This document shows, piece by piece, positions 36,535 through 45,825 of a stretch of 64,000 bases of DNA (position 1 is the first letter of the stretch; every line of letters begins with the position of its first letter). The notes under the pieces were generated by a model. It did not search any database, was not told the origin of the DNA, and saw only the letters and a program-made list of their open reading frames with translations. Origin of the DNA: Acidobacteriota bacterium (GTDB lineage Bacteria > Acidobacteriota > Terriglobia > Terriglobales > Acidobacteriaceae); the NCBI GenBank assembly GCA_021779935.1, contig JAJXZT010000003.1, forward strand, positions 1 through 64,000, in the 5' to 3' direction. Both the position numbers and the translations under genes were made by a program.

Positions 36535-37677
36535 ATGGCAACCATCGCAACAGATAAGCGGGCCGATTTGGCAGGCCCGGGTATTGGCGACTACGCCGAA
36601 CTCGAAAAAATCCTACCCTCCGACTACAAATCGCTCCTCACCCGCCGGGAGACACAGATCGCACTGGCGAAAGTGAAGCAGTACATCGAAGACAACCTCT
36701 GCAAGCAACTGAACCTGATGATGGTCTCGGTGCCGCTGATCGTGGATGTGGAAAGCGGCGTCAACGACATGCTGGACCGCGATGGTTCGCGCACCCCCAT
36801 CCAGTTCCATATCTCCAACGACCGCGACAAGCATCCGGTGGACGCACAGGTGGTGCAGGCGGCGACGAAGTGGAAGAGAGTGGCGCTGAAGCAGTTCGAG
36901 TGCAAGCCCGGCGAAGGCATCTGCACGGACATGCGCGCCGTGCGCAAGGACTACTTCCTCGACCACGACCATAGCTGCTACGTGGACCAGTGGGACTGGG
37001 AGCGCGTCATCACGGCCAACGAGCGCAGCGTCGACTTCCTGAAGACGATTGTGCGGCGCATCTGGAAGGTGATTACCGGCGCGGAGAAATACGCGCAGGA
37101 ACTGTTTCCGCAACTGAAGGACCCGCGCTATCCGAACCTGCCGGAGGAGCTGACCTTCCTGCAGGCGGAAGAGATCCTGGAGATGTTCCCCGACCTGCCG
37201 CGCAAGCAGCGCGAGACACGCATCCTGCAGAAATATCCGGCGGTATTCATCATCGGCATCGGATGGCCGCTCAAGGACGGCTATCCGCACGAGATGCGCG
37301 CGGCCGACTACGACGACTGGGTGACGGACACGAGCCGGGAGACGGGCAAACCGACGCACGGATTGAACGGCGACATCCTCGTTTGGAACAACGTGACCAA
37401 GCGGCGGCATGAACTGACGTCGATGGGCATCCGCGTGAACCCGGAGACACTGAAGCTGCAACTGCAAATGTCAAAGCAGGAGCACTTCATGAACTTCCCG
37501 TATCACAAGGCGATCCTGAACAGCGAGATTCCGCTCTCCATTGGAGGCGGCATTGGACAGGCACGCACGATGATGCAACTGCTCCGCAAGGCGCACCTCG
37601 GCGAAGTGACGGTCACGGTGTGGCCGAAGATCCTCAAGGAGATGTGCGCAAAGAAGAATATCTTCGTGCTGGAGTAA
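36535..37677 (+). CDS. asnA: Aspartate--ammonia ligase
   Basis: This enzyme makes asparagine from aspartate and ammonia with ATP-to-AMP cleavage. The 380-residue protein has the class II synthetase-like blocks VYVDQWDWERV (SYVDQWDWERVI here), PDYDDW-like AADYDDW, LNGDILVWN, SSMGIRV-like TSMGIRVNPETL and SIGGGIGQARTMM, as in E. coli AsnA (330 residues). The extra residues are mostly at the N terminus and in the middle. AAGGAG lies 6 bp before ATG 36535. The gene is preceded by an unusually long leader and followed by a terminator. Confidence 0.95.
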   Translation: MATIATDKRADLAGPGIGDYAELEKILPSDYKSLLTRRETQIALAKVKQYIEDNLCKQLNLMMVSVPLIVDVESGVNDMLDRDGSRTPIQFHISNDRDKHPVDAQVVQAATKWKRVALKQFECKPGEGICTDMRAVRKDYFLDHDHSCYVDQWDWERVITANERSVDFLKTIVRRIWKVITGAEKYAQELFPQLKDPRYPNLPEELTFLQAEEILEMFPDLPRKQRETRILQKYPAVFIIGIGWPLKDGYPHEMRAADYDDWVTDTSRETGKPTHGLNGDILVWNNVTKRRHELTSMGIRVNPETLKLQLQMSKQEHFMNFPYHKAILNSEIPLSIGGGIGQARTMMQLLRKAHLGEVTVTVWPKILKEMCAKKNIFVLE

Positions 37678-37713
37678 GAGCCATTAGCTCTTAGCTCTAG
37701 GCCTCTAGCAATC

Positions 37714-37744
37714 AAGGCGCAGTCTTCGCGGGCTGCGCCTTTGC
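37714..37744 (+). terminator. Intrinsic terminator after asnA
   Basis: A 9-bp stem AAGGCGCAG (37714-37722) / CTGCGCCTT (37733-37741) followed by TTGCC. A repeat-like ATTAGCTCTTAGCTC tract lies between it and the asnA stop. Confidence 0.6.
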
Positions 37745-37850
37745 CATTTGGTGCAACCGGATGGCCAGGTAACTTTGGTTTCCCGCAATTGTTGATGTTT
37801 CACCCAATTGTGACGAGCGTCCTATTTGGGTTGGCCGAGGCGTTCTTAAG

Positions 37851-38513
37851 ATGCAGAACATGAACAATTCCACTACGTATTTGCAGTCGCAAAACCGGAA
37901 GCCGTTCATCGTGGGGCTGGGAGGACCGTCGTGCACGGGGAAATCGACTCTCGCCAAACGGCTCGCGGCAAGGCTCGGCGGCAAAACGATTTCGATGGAG
38001 TCGTATTACAACGATCTCTCGCACCTGGCTGCCAGCGAGCGCCCGAAGTGCAACTTCGACGCTCCGGAAGCGCTGGATGCCGCGCTGCTTGACCGTCATG
38101 TGAGCGAGTTTGCGCAGGGCCGCGACATCGAAGTCCCCATCTACGATTTTGCCAACCACATACGCACCACAGGACAGCACGAGCTGCTGAAGAGCGCGCC
38201 GCTGCTGATCGTGGAAGGAATCCTGGTGCTCTATTGGCCCGAACTGCGTTCGAACTACGATCTGAGCGTCTACCTGGAAGCGCCGGACGACGTCTGCTTC
38301 CAGCGCCGCAGGGTTCGCGACATCGTGGAGCGTCAGCGCTCGCAGGAGTTCATTCGCCAGCAATACTTCGACACCGTGGTGCCGATGGCCCACCAGTACG
38401 TCTACCCGACGAAGCATTACGCGGACACGGTCATCGATGCCTCGCGGGAGATCAGCGTGGTGGAAACGGAACTGACGGCAAAGATTTCGGAAGCGATGCA
38501 GGTGAAAGCGTAA
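37851..38513 (+). CDS. udk: Uridine kinase
   Basis: This enzyme phosphorylates uridine or cytidine in pyrimidine salvage. The 220-residue protein has the P-loop GGPSCTGKSTLAKRL, SYYNDLSHL, the YDFANH motif for the substrate lid, and VEGILVLYWPELR, followed by RRRVRDIVERQRSQ. This order is typical of the uridine kinase/PRK family; pantothenate or phosphoribulokinase are less likely by length. ATG 37851 or 37860 may be used; neither has a clear ribosome binding site. Confidence 0.88.
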   Translation: MQNMNNSTTYLQSQNRKPFIVGLGGPSCTGKSTLAKRLAARLGGKTISMESYYNDLSHLAASERPKCNFDAPEALDAALLDRHVSEFAQGRDIEVPIYDFANHIRTTGQHELLKSAPLLIVEGILVLYWPELRSNYDLSVYLEAPDDVCFQRRRVRDIVERQRSQEFIRQQYFDTVVPMAHQYVYPTKHYADTVIDASREISVVETELTAKISEAMQVKA

Positions 38514-38527
38514 GAATTCGGGCGTCG

Positions 38528-38965
38528 CTACCCCAGGATGTGCTCCGGCGTGAACTTGATTCCGTGCTTGCGGAGCAGCGCCATGAACTCGGCTTCGTAG
38601 GTAACGCGCTGGTGGTGTTCCGCTTGTTTGCGGATGAATTCGCGGACCTTCTCCAGGTTCGAAGCGCTGACGCTGAAGGCGCCGTAACCCTGCTGCCACG
38701 CGAACAGGTGTCCCGCTTCGTTCATCCACTTCGAGGAATTTCCCTTCAAGGCGCGCATCAGGACGGCGAGTGAGATTTTCGGCGGCATCACGGCAATGAT
38801 GTGCACGTGATCGCTTGTCCCGCCGATCTCCGCGAGTTCCACGCCATACTCACTGGCGATTCCGCGCAGGTACGTCCACATACCCTCCAGATCGCGGATA
38901 AACTGCCGGCGTTCCTGCGTGGAAAAGACGATGTGAAGGTAATTGCGGGCGTAGGCGTGGGACAT
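38528..38965 (-). CDS. IS200/REP-type (Y1) transposase relative, tyrosine replaced
   Basis: The 145-residue protein is a single-stranded-DNA HUH transposase relative. It has the metal-binding His-Val-His in SDHVHII (His53, His55) and the WQQGYGAFSVSAS segment typical of these proteins. The helix that normally holds the nucleophile (often YIxxQxxHH) reads EFIRKQAEHH, with Phe110 at the tyrosine position. It therefore may be inactive or domesticated. No TnpB gene and no paired ends were seen. It sits tail-to-tail with udk, 14 bp away. Confidence 0.85.
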   Translation of the reverse strand: MSHAYARNYLHIVFSTQERRQFIRDLEGMWTYLRGIASEYGVELAEIGGTSDHVHIIAVMPPKISLAVLMRALKGNSSKWMNEAGHLFAWQQGYGAFSVSASNLEKVREFIRKQAEHHQRVTYEAEFMALLRKHGIKFTPEHILG

Positions 38966-39073
38966 GACGGTTCGCCGGGGATGGCCCCTCCTTTTGCGTA
39001 CTCGAAAAATCGGGCGGAGGACAGCCGCTATACCGTCCAACCGCCCAGCTTTCGGGAAGAACAACCTCTTACG

Positions 39074-40621
39074 TCAGGCCCAGTACGTTCGGTCGAGCGT
39101 ACGGTACTGAATGGCCTCTGCGATGTGTTTCGTCTGAATCTGCGCGTCGCCTTCAAGATCGGCGACCGTGCGCGCCACCTTCAGAATGCGGTCATGGGCG
39201 CGCGCGCTCAGTCCCTGCTGGGTGATGGCGCGCTCCAGCAGGTGTTCGCAGTCGGCGGAAAGTTCGCAGAACTGGCGTATCTGGCGCGTTCCCATCTGCG
39301 CGTTGGAATAAATCTTTTCGCCGGCGGCGCGAAGGCGCTTGAGTTGCGTCTCGCGGGCGCGCATCACACGATCGCGAATCTGCGTGGAGCCCTCGGGCGA
39401 CGCCCCGCCGCGCAGTTCCTTGTAATTCACCGCGGGCACGTCGATATGTATGTCGATACGGTCGAGCAGCGGGCCGGAAATCTTGGCGATGTAGCGCTGG
39501 ATCATCGGCGGCGTGCAGTGGCACTCGCGCGTGCGGTCGTTAAAGAACCCGCATGGACACGGATTCATGGCGGCGGCCAGCATGAATCGCGCCGGGAAGG
39601 TGAGCGACATGGAGGCACGGGCAATCGACACCGTACCGTCTTCCAGCGGCTGCCGCATTACCTCGAGCACGTTGCGCGGAAACTCCGGCAGCTCGTCAAG
39701 AAAGAGCACACCGTTGTGCGCCAGCGAAACTTCTCCGGGACGCGGCACCGCTCCGCCGCCGATCAGCCCGGCGTCGCTGATGGTGTGGTGCGGCGAACGG
39801 AATGGCCGGGAGTTGACCAGGCCGGCGCGCGCATCGAGCACACCGGCCACGGAGTGGATCTTCGTCGTCTCCAGCGCCTCCTCGAACGTGAATGGCGGGA
39901 GAATGGTCGGCATGCGCTTGGCAAGCATCGTCTTGCCGCCACCGGGAGGGCCGATCATCAGGATGTTGTGCCCCCCGGCGCAGGCCACTTCCATGGCGCG
40001 CTTGGCGGTGTGCTGTCCGCGCACGTCCTTGAAGTCGACGGAGAACTGCTCGGTCTGGGCGATGAGTTTCGAAGTATCGATCTCAATGGGCGCAGTGCCG
40101 TTGCCGGTATTGATCAGATGCACCACGTCCATCAGCGAGCGCATCGGGTAGACCTTGACGCCTTCCACCACGGCGGCCTCGCGGGCATTCTCTTCCGGCA
40201 CCAGCAGGTTCTGGATCTTCCGGGCACGCGCGGCAACGGCGATGGGCAACACACCACGCACCGGACGAATGCCGCCATCGAGCGAGAGTTCGCCGACGAT
40301 GACGAAATCGTCGAGCGTCTGCTTGTTGATGCCGCCATAGGCTCCGAGAATTCCGAGCGCCATCGGCAGATCGAAACCGCTTCCCTCTTTCTTGAGATCG
40401 GCGGGAGCGAGATTGATGGTGATGTGGGTGGTGGGAATGTCGTAGCCGCAGTTCTTGAGCGCGGAGCGGACGCGTTCTCGGCTTTCGCGCACGGAGGCGT
40501 CAGGCAGGCCGACGGTGACGAAGCTGTCCTTTTCGAGCTTGATGCCGGAGACATCCACTTCGACGTCGATGATGTTCGCATCGATTCCGTACACGGCGGC
40601 ACTGAGCGTTTTGAAGAGCAT
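39074..40621 (-). CDS. comM: YifB/ComM-family Mg-chelatase-like ATPase
   Basis: The 515-residue protein has the N-terminal S16-like domain ([19 protein letters not shown], then [21 protein letters not shown]-type block). It also has the AAA+ motor with Walker [14 protein letters not shown], the [19 protein letters not shown] block, and the four-Cys insert NPCPCGFF...RECHC. ComM acts as a branch-migration helicase during natural transformation in other bacteria. The start is ATG 40621 ([14 protein letters not shown]). No dprA or other competence gene is adjacent. Confidence 0.92.
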   Translation of the reverse strand: MLFKTLSAAVYGIDANIIDVEVDVSGIKLEKDSFVTVGLPDASVRESRERVRSALKNCGYDIPTTHITINLAPADLKKEGSGFDLPMALGILGAYGGINKQTLDDFVIVGELSLDGGIRPVRGVLPIAVAARARKIQNLLVPEENAREAAVVEGVKVYPMRSLMDVVHLINTGNGTAPIEIDTSKLIAQTEQFSVDFKDVRGQHTAKRAMEVACAGGHNILMIGPPGGGKTMLAKRMPTILPPFTFEEALETTKIHSVAGVLDARAGLVNSRPFRSPHHTISDAGLIGGGAVPRPGEVSLAHNGVLFLDELPEFPRNVLEVMRQPLEDGTVSIARASMSLTFPARFMLAAAMNPCPCGFFNDRTRECHCTPPMIQRYIAKISGPLLDRIDIHIDVPAVNYKELRGGASPEGSTQIRDRVMRARETQLKRLRAAGEKIYSNAQMGTRQIRQFCELSADCEHLLERAITQQGLSARAHDRILKVARTVADLEGDAQIQTKHIAEAIQYRTLDRTYWA

Positions 40622-40714
40622 AGCTGTAAGAAACGGCTTCCCATGCTCTAACACTTATGTGCCCGACCGATGTGTTTGAAGTCACGTTTCGCCGTGATGT
40701 GCACATCGCGCGCA

Positions 40715-40743
40715 ATAAAAACGGGCCAGGAATCCCCGGCCCG
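40715..40743 (-). terminator. Intrinsic terminator of thiolase gene
   Basis: On the minus strand CGGGCC and GGCCCG (40743-40738 and 40727-40722) enclose a 10-base loop, followed by TTTTTATT. It lies 26 bp after the thiolase stop. Confidence 0.75.
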
Positions 40744-40768
40744 CAAGCGTGAAGTTTTTGCAATTCGC

Positions 40769-41959
40769 TTATCGTTCCACGGCCAGCGCCACGGCGTTGC
40801 CGCCGCCGAGACAGAGTGCCGCAATACCGCGCTTCGCGTTGCGCTTCTCCATTTCATAGAGCAGCGTGACGAGGATGCGGCAGCCGCTGGCGCCGATGGG
40901 ATGTCCGAGAGCGACCGCTCCGCCGTTGACATTGACCTTGGCGAGATCGAGACCGAGTTCGCGCGTGACGCCAATGGCGGCCACGGAGAACGCCTCGTTG
41001 ATTTCGTAGAGATCGACATCGGCATCCGTCCAGCCGGCTTTCTTCCACACCTGGCGAACGGCATCCACCGGGGCCATCATCACCCACTCGGGCGCGAGTC
41101 CGCTGGTGGCCTGCGCAACGATGCGCGCCAATGGCTTCAGTCCAAGTTCCTTTGCGCGCGCGGCGCTCATCACCACGACTGCCGCAGCGCCGTCGTTGGT
41201 GCTGGGAGCGTTTCCGGCGGTGACGGTGCCGTCCTTCTTGAAGGCCGGCTTCAGCTTGCGCAGGGTCTCCGGAGTGGTATCGGCGCGTGGACTTTCGTCG
41301 GTATCGAAAAATGTCGACGCGGCACCCTTCTTGCCGGGAATCTCAACCGGGACGATTTCATCCTTGAAGCGTCCGGCGGCGATGGCGGCAACGGCTTTGC
41401 GATGGGAGTTGACGGCGTAGTCGTCCTGCTCCTCGCGCGTGATGCCGTACTTTACGGCAACGTTCTCGCCGGTATTGCCCATGTGGTAGTCGTTGTACTT
41501 GTCCCAGAGGCCGTCATTGACCATGGAGTCGATGAGCTGGCCATTGCCAAGGCGATAGCCGGTACGCGCCTTGGTGAGCAGGTACGGCGCGTTGGACATG
41601 GACTCCATGCCGCCGGCGACAACGATATCGGCGTTGCCCGTCTGGATGGCTTGGGCGGCGAGGCCCACGGACTTCAGTCCCGAGCCGCAGACCTTGTTGA
41701 TGGTCATGGCGCCAACGGCGGGCGCGAGACCTCCGTAGATGGCAGCCTGGCGCGCCGGGTTCTGACCGATGCCCGCCTGAACGACGTTGCCCATGATGCA
41801 TTCACTGACCAGGTTGGGATCGAGGCCAGCGCGCTTTACGGCTTCGCGCACGGCGATGGCGCCGAGCTGCGGGGCGGAAAAATCCTGCAACGCCCCGAGA
41901 AACTTGCCAACCGGCGTGCGAACACCGGATACGATTACAACGTCTTCAAGCTGCGCCAT
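40769..41959 (-). CDS. Acetyl-CoA acetyltransferase (thiolase)
   Basis: The 396-residue thiolase has the nucleophilic Cys in [13 protein letters not shown] (about residue 89). [28 protein letters not shown] (catalytic His) and the second Cys in [12 protein letters not shown] are also present. It condenses two acetyl-CoA or splits acetoacetyl-CoA. Start ATG 41959 ([18 protein letters not shown]) is normal for the family; the much longer open frame upstream is antisense to a CPBP gene and was ignored. No other beta-oxidation or PHB genes lie beside it. Confidence 0.94.
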   Translation of the reverse strand: MAQLEDVVIVSGVRTPVGKFLGALQDFSAPQLGAIAVREAVKRAGLDPNLVSECIMGNVVQAGIGQNPARQAAIYGGLAPAVGAMTINKVCGSGLKSVGLAAQAIQTGNADIVVAGGMESMSNAPYLLTKARTGYRLGNGQLIDSMVNDGLWDKYNDYHMGNTGENVAVKYGITREEQDDYAVNSHRKAVAAIAAGRFKDEIVPVEIPGKKGAASTFFDTDESPRADTTPETLRKLKPAFKKDGTVTAGNAPSTNDGAAAVVVMSAARAKELGLKPLARIVAQATSGLAPEWVMMAPVDAVRQVWKKAGWTDADVDLYEINEAFSVAAIGVTRELGLDLAKVNVNGGAVALGHPIGASGCRILVTLLYEMEKRNAKRGIAALCLGGGNAVALAVER

Positions 41960-42043
41960 GAGAAAAGGACTCCTGCGAGTTAGTTTGCTATCGCCAAAAC
42001 AAACAATTATAAGAGCGGGGTAGGGGAAAGGATACAAGCACGG

Positions 42044-42805
42044 ATGGAACCCATCGAAATTCCGAATACGCCGGTGCAGGCGTCGCTTCCGGCTGAGACA
42101 AAGCCCGAGCACGCCGCCATCGCTCCCATGTGGCACACGGTTGCCCTGATTGCGATCCTCATCCTGTTTTCCTGGGGCAACGCGCAGAGCGACCACTCGA
42201 AAATGATGAAGCATGGAGTCGCGCCCTTCTATCTGCTCACGATGATCTGGGAATGGATTCTCTTCTTCTACGTGTGGTGGGGCATCCGCAAGCGCAAGGT
42301 CACGATGAAGGAACTGGTGGGCGGGCGCTGGAACAAGGTGGAGGACGCTCTGATCGACGTGGTGATCGCCGCGAGCTTCTGGTTCGTGGCGCTGATTGTG
42401 CTGGCGCTGCTGGCCAAGCTGCTGCACCTGACAGGAGGCGCGGGGCAGTTCGAAGAAGTGCGCAAACAGATTGGATTCCTGGTGCCGCACTCGGCAATCG
42501 AGGTGGCGATGTGGGTGGGACTGTGCGCGACGGCGGGCATCTGCGAGGAAGTCGTCTTCCGCGGCTACCTGCAACGGCAGTTCGCGGCAATGGGACGCAA
42601 CGTCTGGGTGGGCATCGTACTTTCGGGTATCTGTTTCGGCTCGGCGCATGGCTATGAAGGTGTGCGACGCATGATGCTGATCGCCGTCTATGGAATGATG
42701 TTCGGCGTGCTGGCGCACTATCGCAAGAGTCTGCGACCGGGAATGATGGCGCACGGCTTGCACGATCTTGTCACCGGACTGGTGCTAAGAGCGTTCATCA
42801 AGTGA
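42044..42805 (+). CDS. CPBP-family intramembrane protease
   Basis: The 253-residue membrane protein has the family motif [11 protein letters not shown] (Glu-Glu and Arg), the second motif GSAHGYEG with His, and a late HGLHDLVTG. Members cleave prenylated or membrane peptides, or act in bacteriocin immunity. It is divergent from the thiolase gene. A weak hairpin with a T run follows the stop (about 42859-42912). Confidence 0.88.
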   Translation: MEPIEIPNTPVQASLPAETKPEHAAIAPMWHTVALIAILILFSWGNAQSDHSKMMKHGVAPFYLLTMIWEWILFFYVWWGIRKRKVTMKELVGGRWNKVEDALIDVVIAASFWFVALIVLALLAKLLHLTGGAGQFEEVRKQIGFLVPHSAIEVAMWVGLCATAGICEEVVFRGYLQRQFAAMGRNVWVGIVLSGICFGSAHGYEGVRRMMLIAVYGMMFGVLAHYRKSLRPGMMAHGLHDLVTGLVLRAFIK

Positions 42806-42858
42806 GTGAAGAACGACATTCGTGACGGAAATTTTGCTTCCGCGAAGACGAAAAAATG

Positions 42859-42912
42859 GCGAGAGAGGAGTGCAAACGGTTGCGCACTTCGACTCTCGTC
42901 ATACTTTTTTCC
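42859..42912 (+). terminator. Imperfect hairpin with T run after CPBP gene
   Basis: CGAGAGAGGAGTGC and GCGCACTTCGACTCTCG can pair with small bulges, followed by CATACTTTTTTCC. The stem is imperfect, so termination is only plausible. Confidence 0.45.
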
Positions 42913-42941
42913 TTGACATGAAAATTGAATCAACTTATACA
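42913..42941 (+). promoter_or_regulatory. Near-consensus sigma-70 promoter for the 22-residue peptide gene
   Basis: TTGACA (42913-42918) and TATACA (42936-42941) are 17 bp apart, the optimal spacer. The region is AT-rich. It lies 67 bp upstream of the small ORF at 43008. It is the best promoter match seen in the window. Confidence 0.8.
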
Positions 42942-43007
42942 ACTAGGAAATTGCATCGGTGACGTTGCAATTGATCGATGTCAAAATCGAAAGGGAGAAT
43001 AGACAAA

Positions 43008-43076
43008 ATGGCAACGAAAAAGGCTGCAAAGAAACCCGCGAAGAAGGCTGCCAAGAAGACCGCAAAGAAGAAGTAG
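43008..43076 (+). CDS. 22-residue Lys/Ala peptide, histone H1-tail-like
   Basis: The frame reads MATKKAAKKPAKKAAKKTAK then KK and a TAG stop. The sequence is built of AAKK units with one Pro, like the tails of histone H1 or the AlgP/Hc1 class of bacterial DNA-binding proteins. GGGAGA lies 9-10 bp before the ATG, a strong promoter lies 67 bp upstream and a strong terminator 22 bp after the stop, so the transcript is dedicated to it. No other domain is present. Role is not proven; DNA or RNA condensation is the natural guess. Confidence 0.72.
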   Translation: MATKKAAKKPAKKAAKKTAKKK

Positions 43077-43098
43077 TTTGGTCTCAGGCTAAAACGTT

Positions 43099-43130
43099 GG
43101 GGGACGCCAAGGCGTCCCCCGAAGTTTTTT
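43099..43130 (+). terminator. Strong terminator after Lys/Ala peptide gene
   Basis: GGGGGACGCC (43099-43108) pairs perfectly with GGCGTCCCCC (43111-43120); a T run (43125-43130) follows four bases later. The inner pairs must open to form a loop. Confidence 0.85.
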
Positions 43131-43183
43131 GCGGACACATCACTTCCATTCCACGCACGCTCCGCACCCGCATTTTTACTGGC

Positions 43184-43897
43184 TCAATCGATGATGGCTC
43201 GAACCGCTGCGAGGGCCGCGATGGCCGCCGTCTCCGCGCGCAGAATCGTGGAGCCAAGCGAAGCGGACTTCCATCCGGCATCGTTGAAGAGACGCAATTC
43301 GTCCTCCGCCCATCCACCTTCAGGCCCCACGGCGAGCGCAATGGACCCCTCGCGACGATCGTCGTCGAAGAGGTCGCGCAACTTCGTGTTTGTCTCCGTT
43401 TCGGCCAAAATGATCCTCTCGGAGGCATCAAAGTGAAAAATATTTTTTAGCTTCACCGGGTCGTCAATCGAAGGGGGAAGAACCCTTCGCGACTGTTGCG
43501 ATGACTCATGAGCAATTCTTCGCCAACGCTCCACTCGCTTCGGCGCCGCGACGGCCAGATGAGAGTCCGTGCGACGCGCGATGACCGGAACGATCCTGGT
43601 CGCGCCGAGCTCGGTACATTTCTCGACGGCCCACTCGAAACGATCGAACTTGAAGACGGCGAGGATCATCGCGATCTCAAGTTGACTGGCGGATTCCACT
43701 TCTTCCGCCAGTTCGAACTCGACTCGATCGTCGCCAACGCTGATGACGCGCGCTCGACGCAAGACTCCGCCGGCGGCCACATCGAACTCCTGCCCGACAC
43801 GTGCGCGCAGGACACGCGCCAGGTGCGCCGCGTGCTGGCCGGTAAGTGCGGCGCGGTTGGCATCGAATTCGTCGGCAATCCAGCGGCGGCGGGTCAT
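43184..43897 (-). CDS. rsmE: 16S rRNA (uracil-1498-N3) methyltransferase
   Basis: RsmE methylates U1498 of 16S rRNA with S-adenosylmethionine. The 237-residue SPOUT protein has the N-terminal PUA-like part (HLARVLRARVGQEFDV), the KCTELGATRIVPV block, ALAVGPEGGWAEDE, and LGSTILRAETAAIAAL in the knot. Start ATG 43897 (MTRRRWIADEF). It is separated from dnaJ upstream by a repeat tract, so they may share transcripts only partly. Confidence 0.93.
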   Translation of the reverse strand: MTRRRWIADEFDANRAALTGQHAAHLARVLRARVGQEFDVAAGGVLRRARVISVGDDRVEFELAEEVESASQLEIAMILAVFKFDRFEWAVEKCTELGATRIVPVIARRTDSHLAVAAPKRVERWRRIAHESSQQSRRVLPPSIDDPVKLKNIFHFDASERIILAETETNTKLRDLFDDDRREGSIALAVGPEGGWAEDELRLFNDAGWKSASLGSTILRAETAAIAALAAVRAIID

Positions 43898-43936
43898 GGG
43901 TAGTCGCGAGTCACTAGTCGTCAGTCCAAAGCAAAA

Positions 43937-43998
43937 ACCGCGGAGCGCACGGACCAACACAGATTTGTCTCCATCCGCGGTGATCCGCGAAAATCCGC
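43937..43998. repeat. CACGGACnnn/ATCCGCGG repeat tract
   Basis: The tract between dnaJ and rsmE includes CGCACGGACCAACACAGATTTG and repeated ATCCGCGG/GATCCGCG units. It is a member of the CACGGATnnnCACGG family seen at 2005-2042. Confidence 0.6.
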
Positions 43999-44023
43999 GG
44001 CTGGTCTTCGTCTACGGCTTTCA

Positions 44024-45148
44024 CTAGGCGAAGATGTTCTTCACCTTGCTGAGCAGCGAGCGGCGCTCGGGCTTGTTATCAACGCTGAAGGTGGAGTGCA
44101 GCTCCTGTAACAGTTCGCGCTGGCGTTTGTTCAGCTTTGCCGGCGTCTCGATCTTCACTTCCACGAAGAGATCACCGCGACCGCTGCTGTTGAGTACCGG
44201 GACTCCCTTGTGGCGCAAGCGGAAGGTGGTGCCGGACTGCGTGCCTTCGGGCACCTTGAGGGTGGCGTCTCCTTCGAGTGTGGGAATGCGAATCTCCGCG
44301 CCGAGCGCCGCCTGCGAGAACGAGATGGGCACGGCGCAATAGAGGTCCTTGCCTTCGCGTTCAAAGAAGGGATGCTCCTTAACCTTGAGCACTACGTAAA
44401 CGTCACCGGCGGGGCCGCCATGCAGGCCCGCGTCGCCGTGCCCGGAGTAGAGGATGCGCGTGCCCTCTTCGACTCCGGCGGGAATTTTGACTTCGATGGG
44501 GTGGTCGCGCGTCACCAGTCCTTCGCCCTTGCAACGCTTGCACGGATCCTCGATTACGGTGCCGAGTCCCTGACATGCGGGACAGGTCCGCGCAATGCTG
44601 AAGAATCCCTGCTGGTAGCGCACCTGGCCGCGTCCGCCGCACTGGCGACACTGCGTAGGTTGACGGCCAGCGGAGGCGCCGGTGCCGTGACACTGTTCAC
44701 AGACCTCGCGACGGCGCACATTGACGTGCTTGACCGTGCCGAACGCAGCTTCCTCGAAACCGATGGTGATGTCTTCGCGAAGATCGGCGCCGCGTTGCGC
44801 GTGGCCTCGCCGTCGCGAACCGCCACCACCGAAGAGATCGCCGAAGCCGAACATCTCGCCAAAGATGTCGCCCAGATCGACGGATTCGAACCCGCCACCG
44901 GGGAAGCCATTCGAACTGACACCCTGGTGTCCGAAGCGGTCATATTGCGCGCGCTTCTGGCTGTCGCTGAGGATGGTGTAGGCCTCGCTGCACTCCTTGA
45001 ACTTCTCTTCCGCGCCGGGGTCGTCCGGATTGCGGTCGGGATGGTACTGCATCGCCAGCCTGCGGTAGGCGCTCTTGATCTCAACATCGGTCGCCGTGCG
45101 CTCAATGCCAAGCACTTCGTAGTAATCGCGTTTTGACTGTGTAGCCAG
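44024..45148 (-). CDS. dnaJ: Chaperone DnaJ, probable CTG start
   Basis: DnaJ stimulates DnaK ATPase and delivers substrates. The J domain has YHPDRNPDD, and then a Gly/Phe region. Four CxxCxGxG zinc motifs follow: [24 protein letters not shown] and CKRCKGEG. The first standard start codon in frame (GTG 45115) would remove KRDYYE, the beginning of the J domain. The frame extends upstream to CTG 45148 ([14 protein letters not shown]), preceded by GCGGAG 7 bp away. No ATG, GTG or TTG lies between. With CTG the protein is 374 residues, normal length. It follows grpE by about 75 bp. Confidence 0.93.
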   Translation of the reverse strand: MATQSKRDYYEVLGIERTATDVEIKSAYRRLAMQYHPDRNPDDPGAEEKFKECSEAYTILSDSQKRAQYDRFGHQGVSSNGFPGGGFESVDLGDIFGEMFGFGDLFGGGGSRRRGHAQRGADLREDITIGFEEAAFGTVKHVNVRRREVCEQCHGTGASAGRQPTQCRQCGGRGQVRYQQGFFSIARTCPACQGLGTVIEDPCKRCKGEGLVTRDHPIEVKIPAGVEEGTRILYSGHGDAGLHGGPAGDVYVVLKVKEHPFFEREGKDLYCAVPISFSQAALGAEIRIPTLEGDATLKVPEGTQSGTTFRLRHKGVPVLNSSGRGDLFVEVKIETPAKLNKRQRELLQELHSTFSVDNKPERRSLLSKVKNIFA

Positions 45149-45224
45149 GGTTCACTCCGCGAGGCCGAAAAAGGGCGACCTCTCCATACTTCAGAATTCA
45201 TCGGCGGAACATCATACGCGCCGC

Positions 45225-45818
45225 CTACTTGTTGGGATTCTGCGCCACGCGCACCATGGCCGGGCGCAAGAGGCGATCCTTGATCTTATATCCGCGCTGC
45301 AACTCGTCCACCACGTGGTTGTCCGGCACTTCCTCGGTTTCCACCGTCTGGATGGCCTGGTGGAGATTGGGATCAAATGGCTGTCCCAAGGCTTCCAGCG
45401 GCTCCACGCCCAGCTTCGACAGCACGTCATGGAACTGGCGGTCGATCAGGTCGACGCCGGCGCGAAAATCCTCCGCCGAAGACGATTGCGTCTTCAGTGC
45501 GCGGTCCAGGCTGTCCAGGATGGGAAGAAACAATTTCAAGGCTTCCGCCAGCGCGTAGTCGCGATAGTCCTGCTGTTCCTTGACGCTGCGCTTGCGGTAA
45601 TTGTCGAACTCCGCCTGCACGCGCGCCAGCCGGTCGAGATACGTGGCGTTTTCCTGCTTCAATCGCGCAATCTCTTCCTCGGACACGCCGGCCTGAGCCG
45701 CCTGGCCCTCGGCCGAAGCCGCCTCTGCCGCCGACGGGTTTTCCTGCCCGTCCGATGCGGGGAGTTCGTGATCGATATCGACCGATGCCAACTTGGATTT
45801 TCCGTTGCCCTTCGTCAT
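45225..45818 (-). CDS. grpE: Nucleotide exchange factor GrpE
   Basis: GrpE releases ADP from DnaK. The 197-residue protein has an acidic, variable N terminus and the long coiled coil (LKQENATYLDRLARVQAEFDNYRKR). The beta domain follows with PNLHQAIQTVETEEVPDNHVVDELQRGYKI. It starts 7 bp after hrcA and precedes dnaJ on the same strand, a usual heat-shock operon order. dnaK itself is not in the window. Confidence 0.95.
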   Translation of the reverse strand: MTKGNGKSKLASVDIDHELPASDGQENPSAAEAASAEGQAAQAGVSEEEIARLKQENATYLDRLARVQAEFDNYRKRSVKEQQDYRDYALAEALKLFLPILDSLDRALKTQSSSAEDFRAGVDLIDRQFHDVLSKLGVEPLEALGQPFDPNLHQAIQTVETEEVPDNHVVDELQRGYKIKDRLLRPAMVRVAQNPNK

Positions 45819-45825
45819 GCCCCTA

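Noticed and set aside
38801-40651. Very long ORF antisense to comM and the transposase gene (616 codons)
   Set aside because: It is a high-GC shadow of the real minus-strand genes; the product is His/Arg/Gly-rich without domains. The same applies to long frames opposite galT, ftsK, asnA, cydA and the VWA gene.
40769-42763. 664-codon ORF as a fusion protein of thiolase
   Set aside because: The N-terminal 268 codons are antisense to the CPBP gene and not conserved; the thiolase start at 41959 is canonical.
9527-44549. Avoidance of GGATCC as support for the BamHI-like specificity
   Set aside because: At least five GGATCC sites were found by eye in the window, so no avoidance can be claimed.
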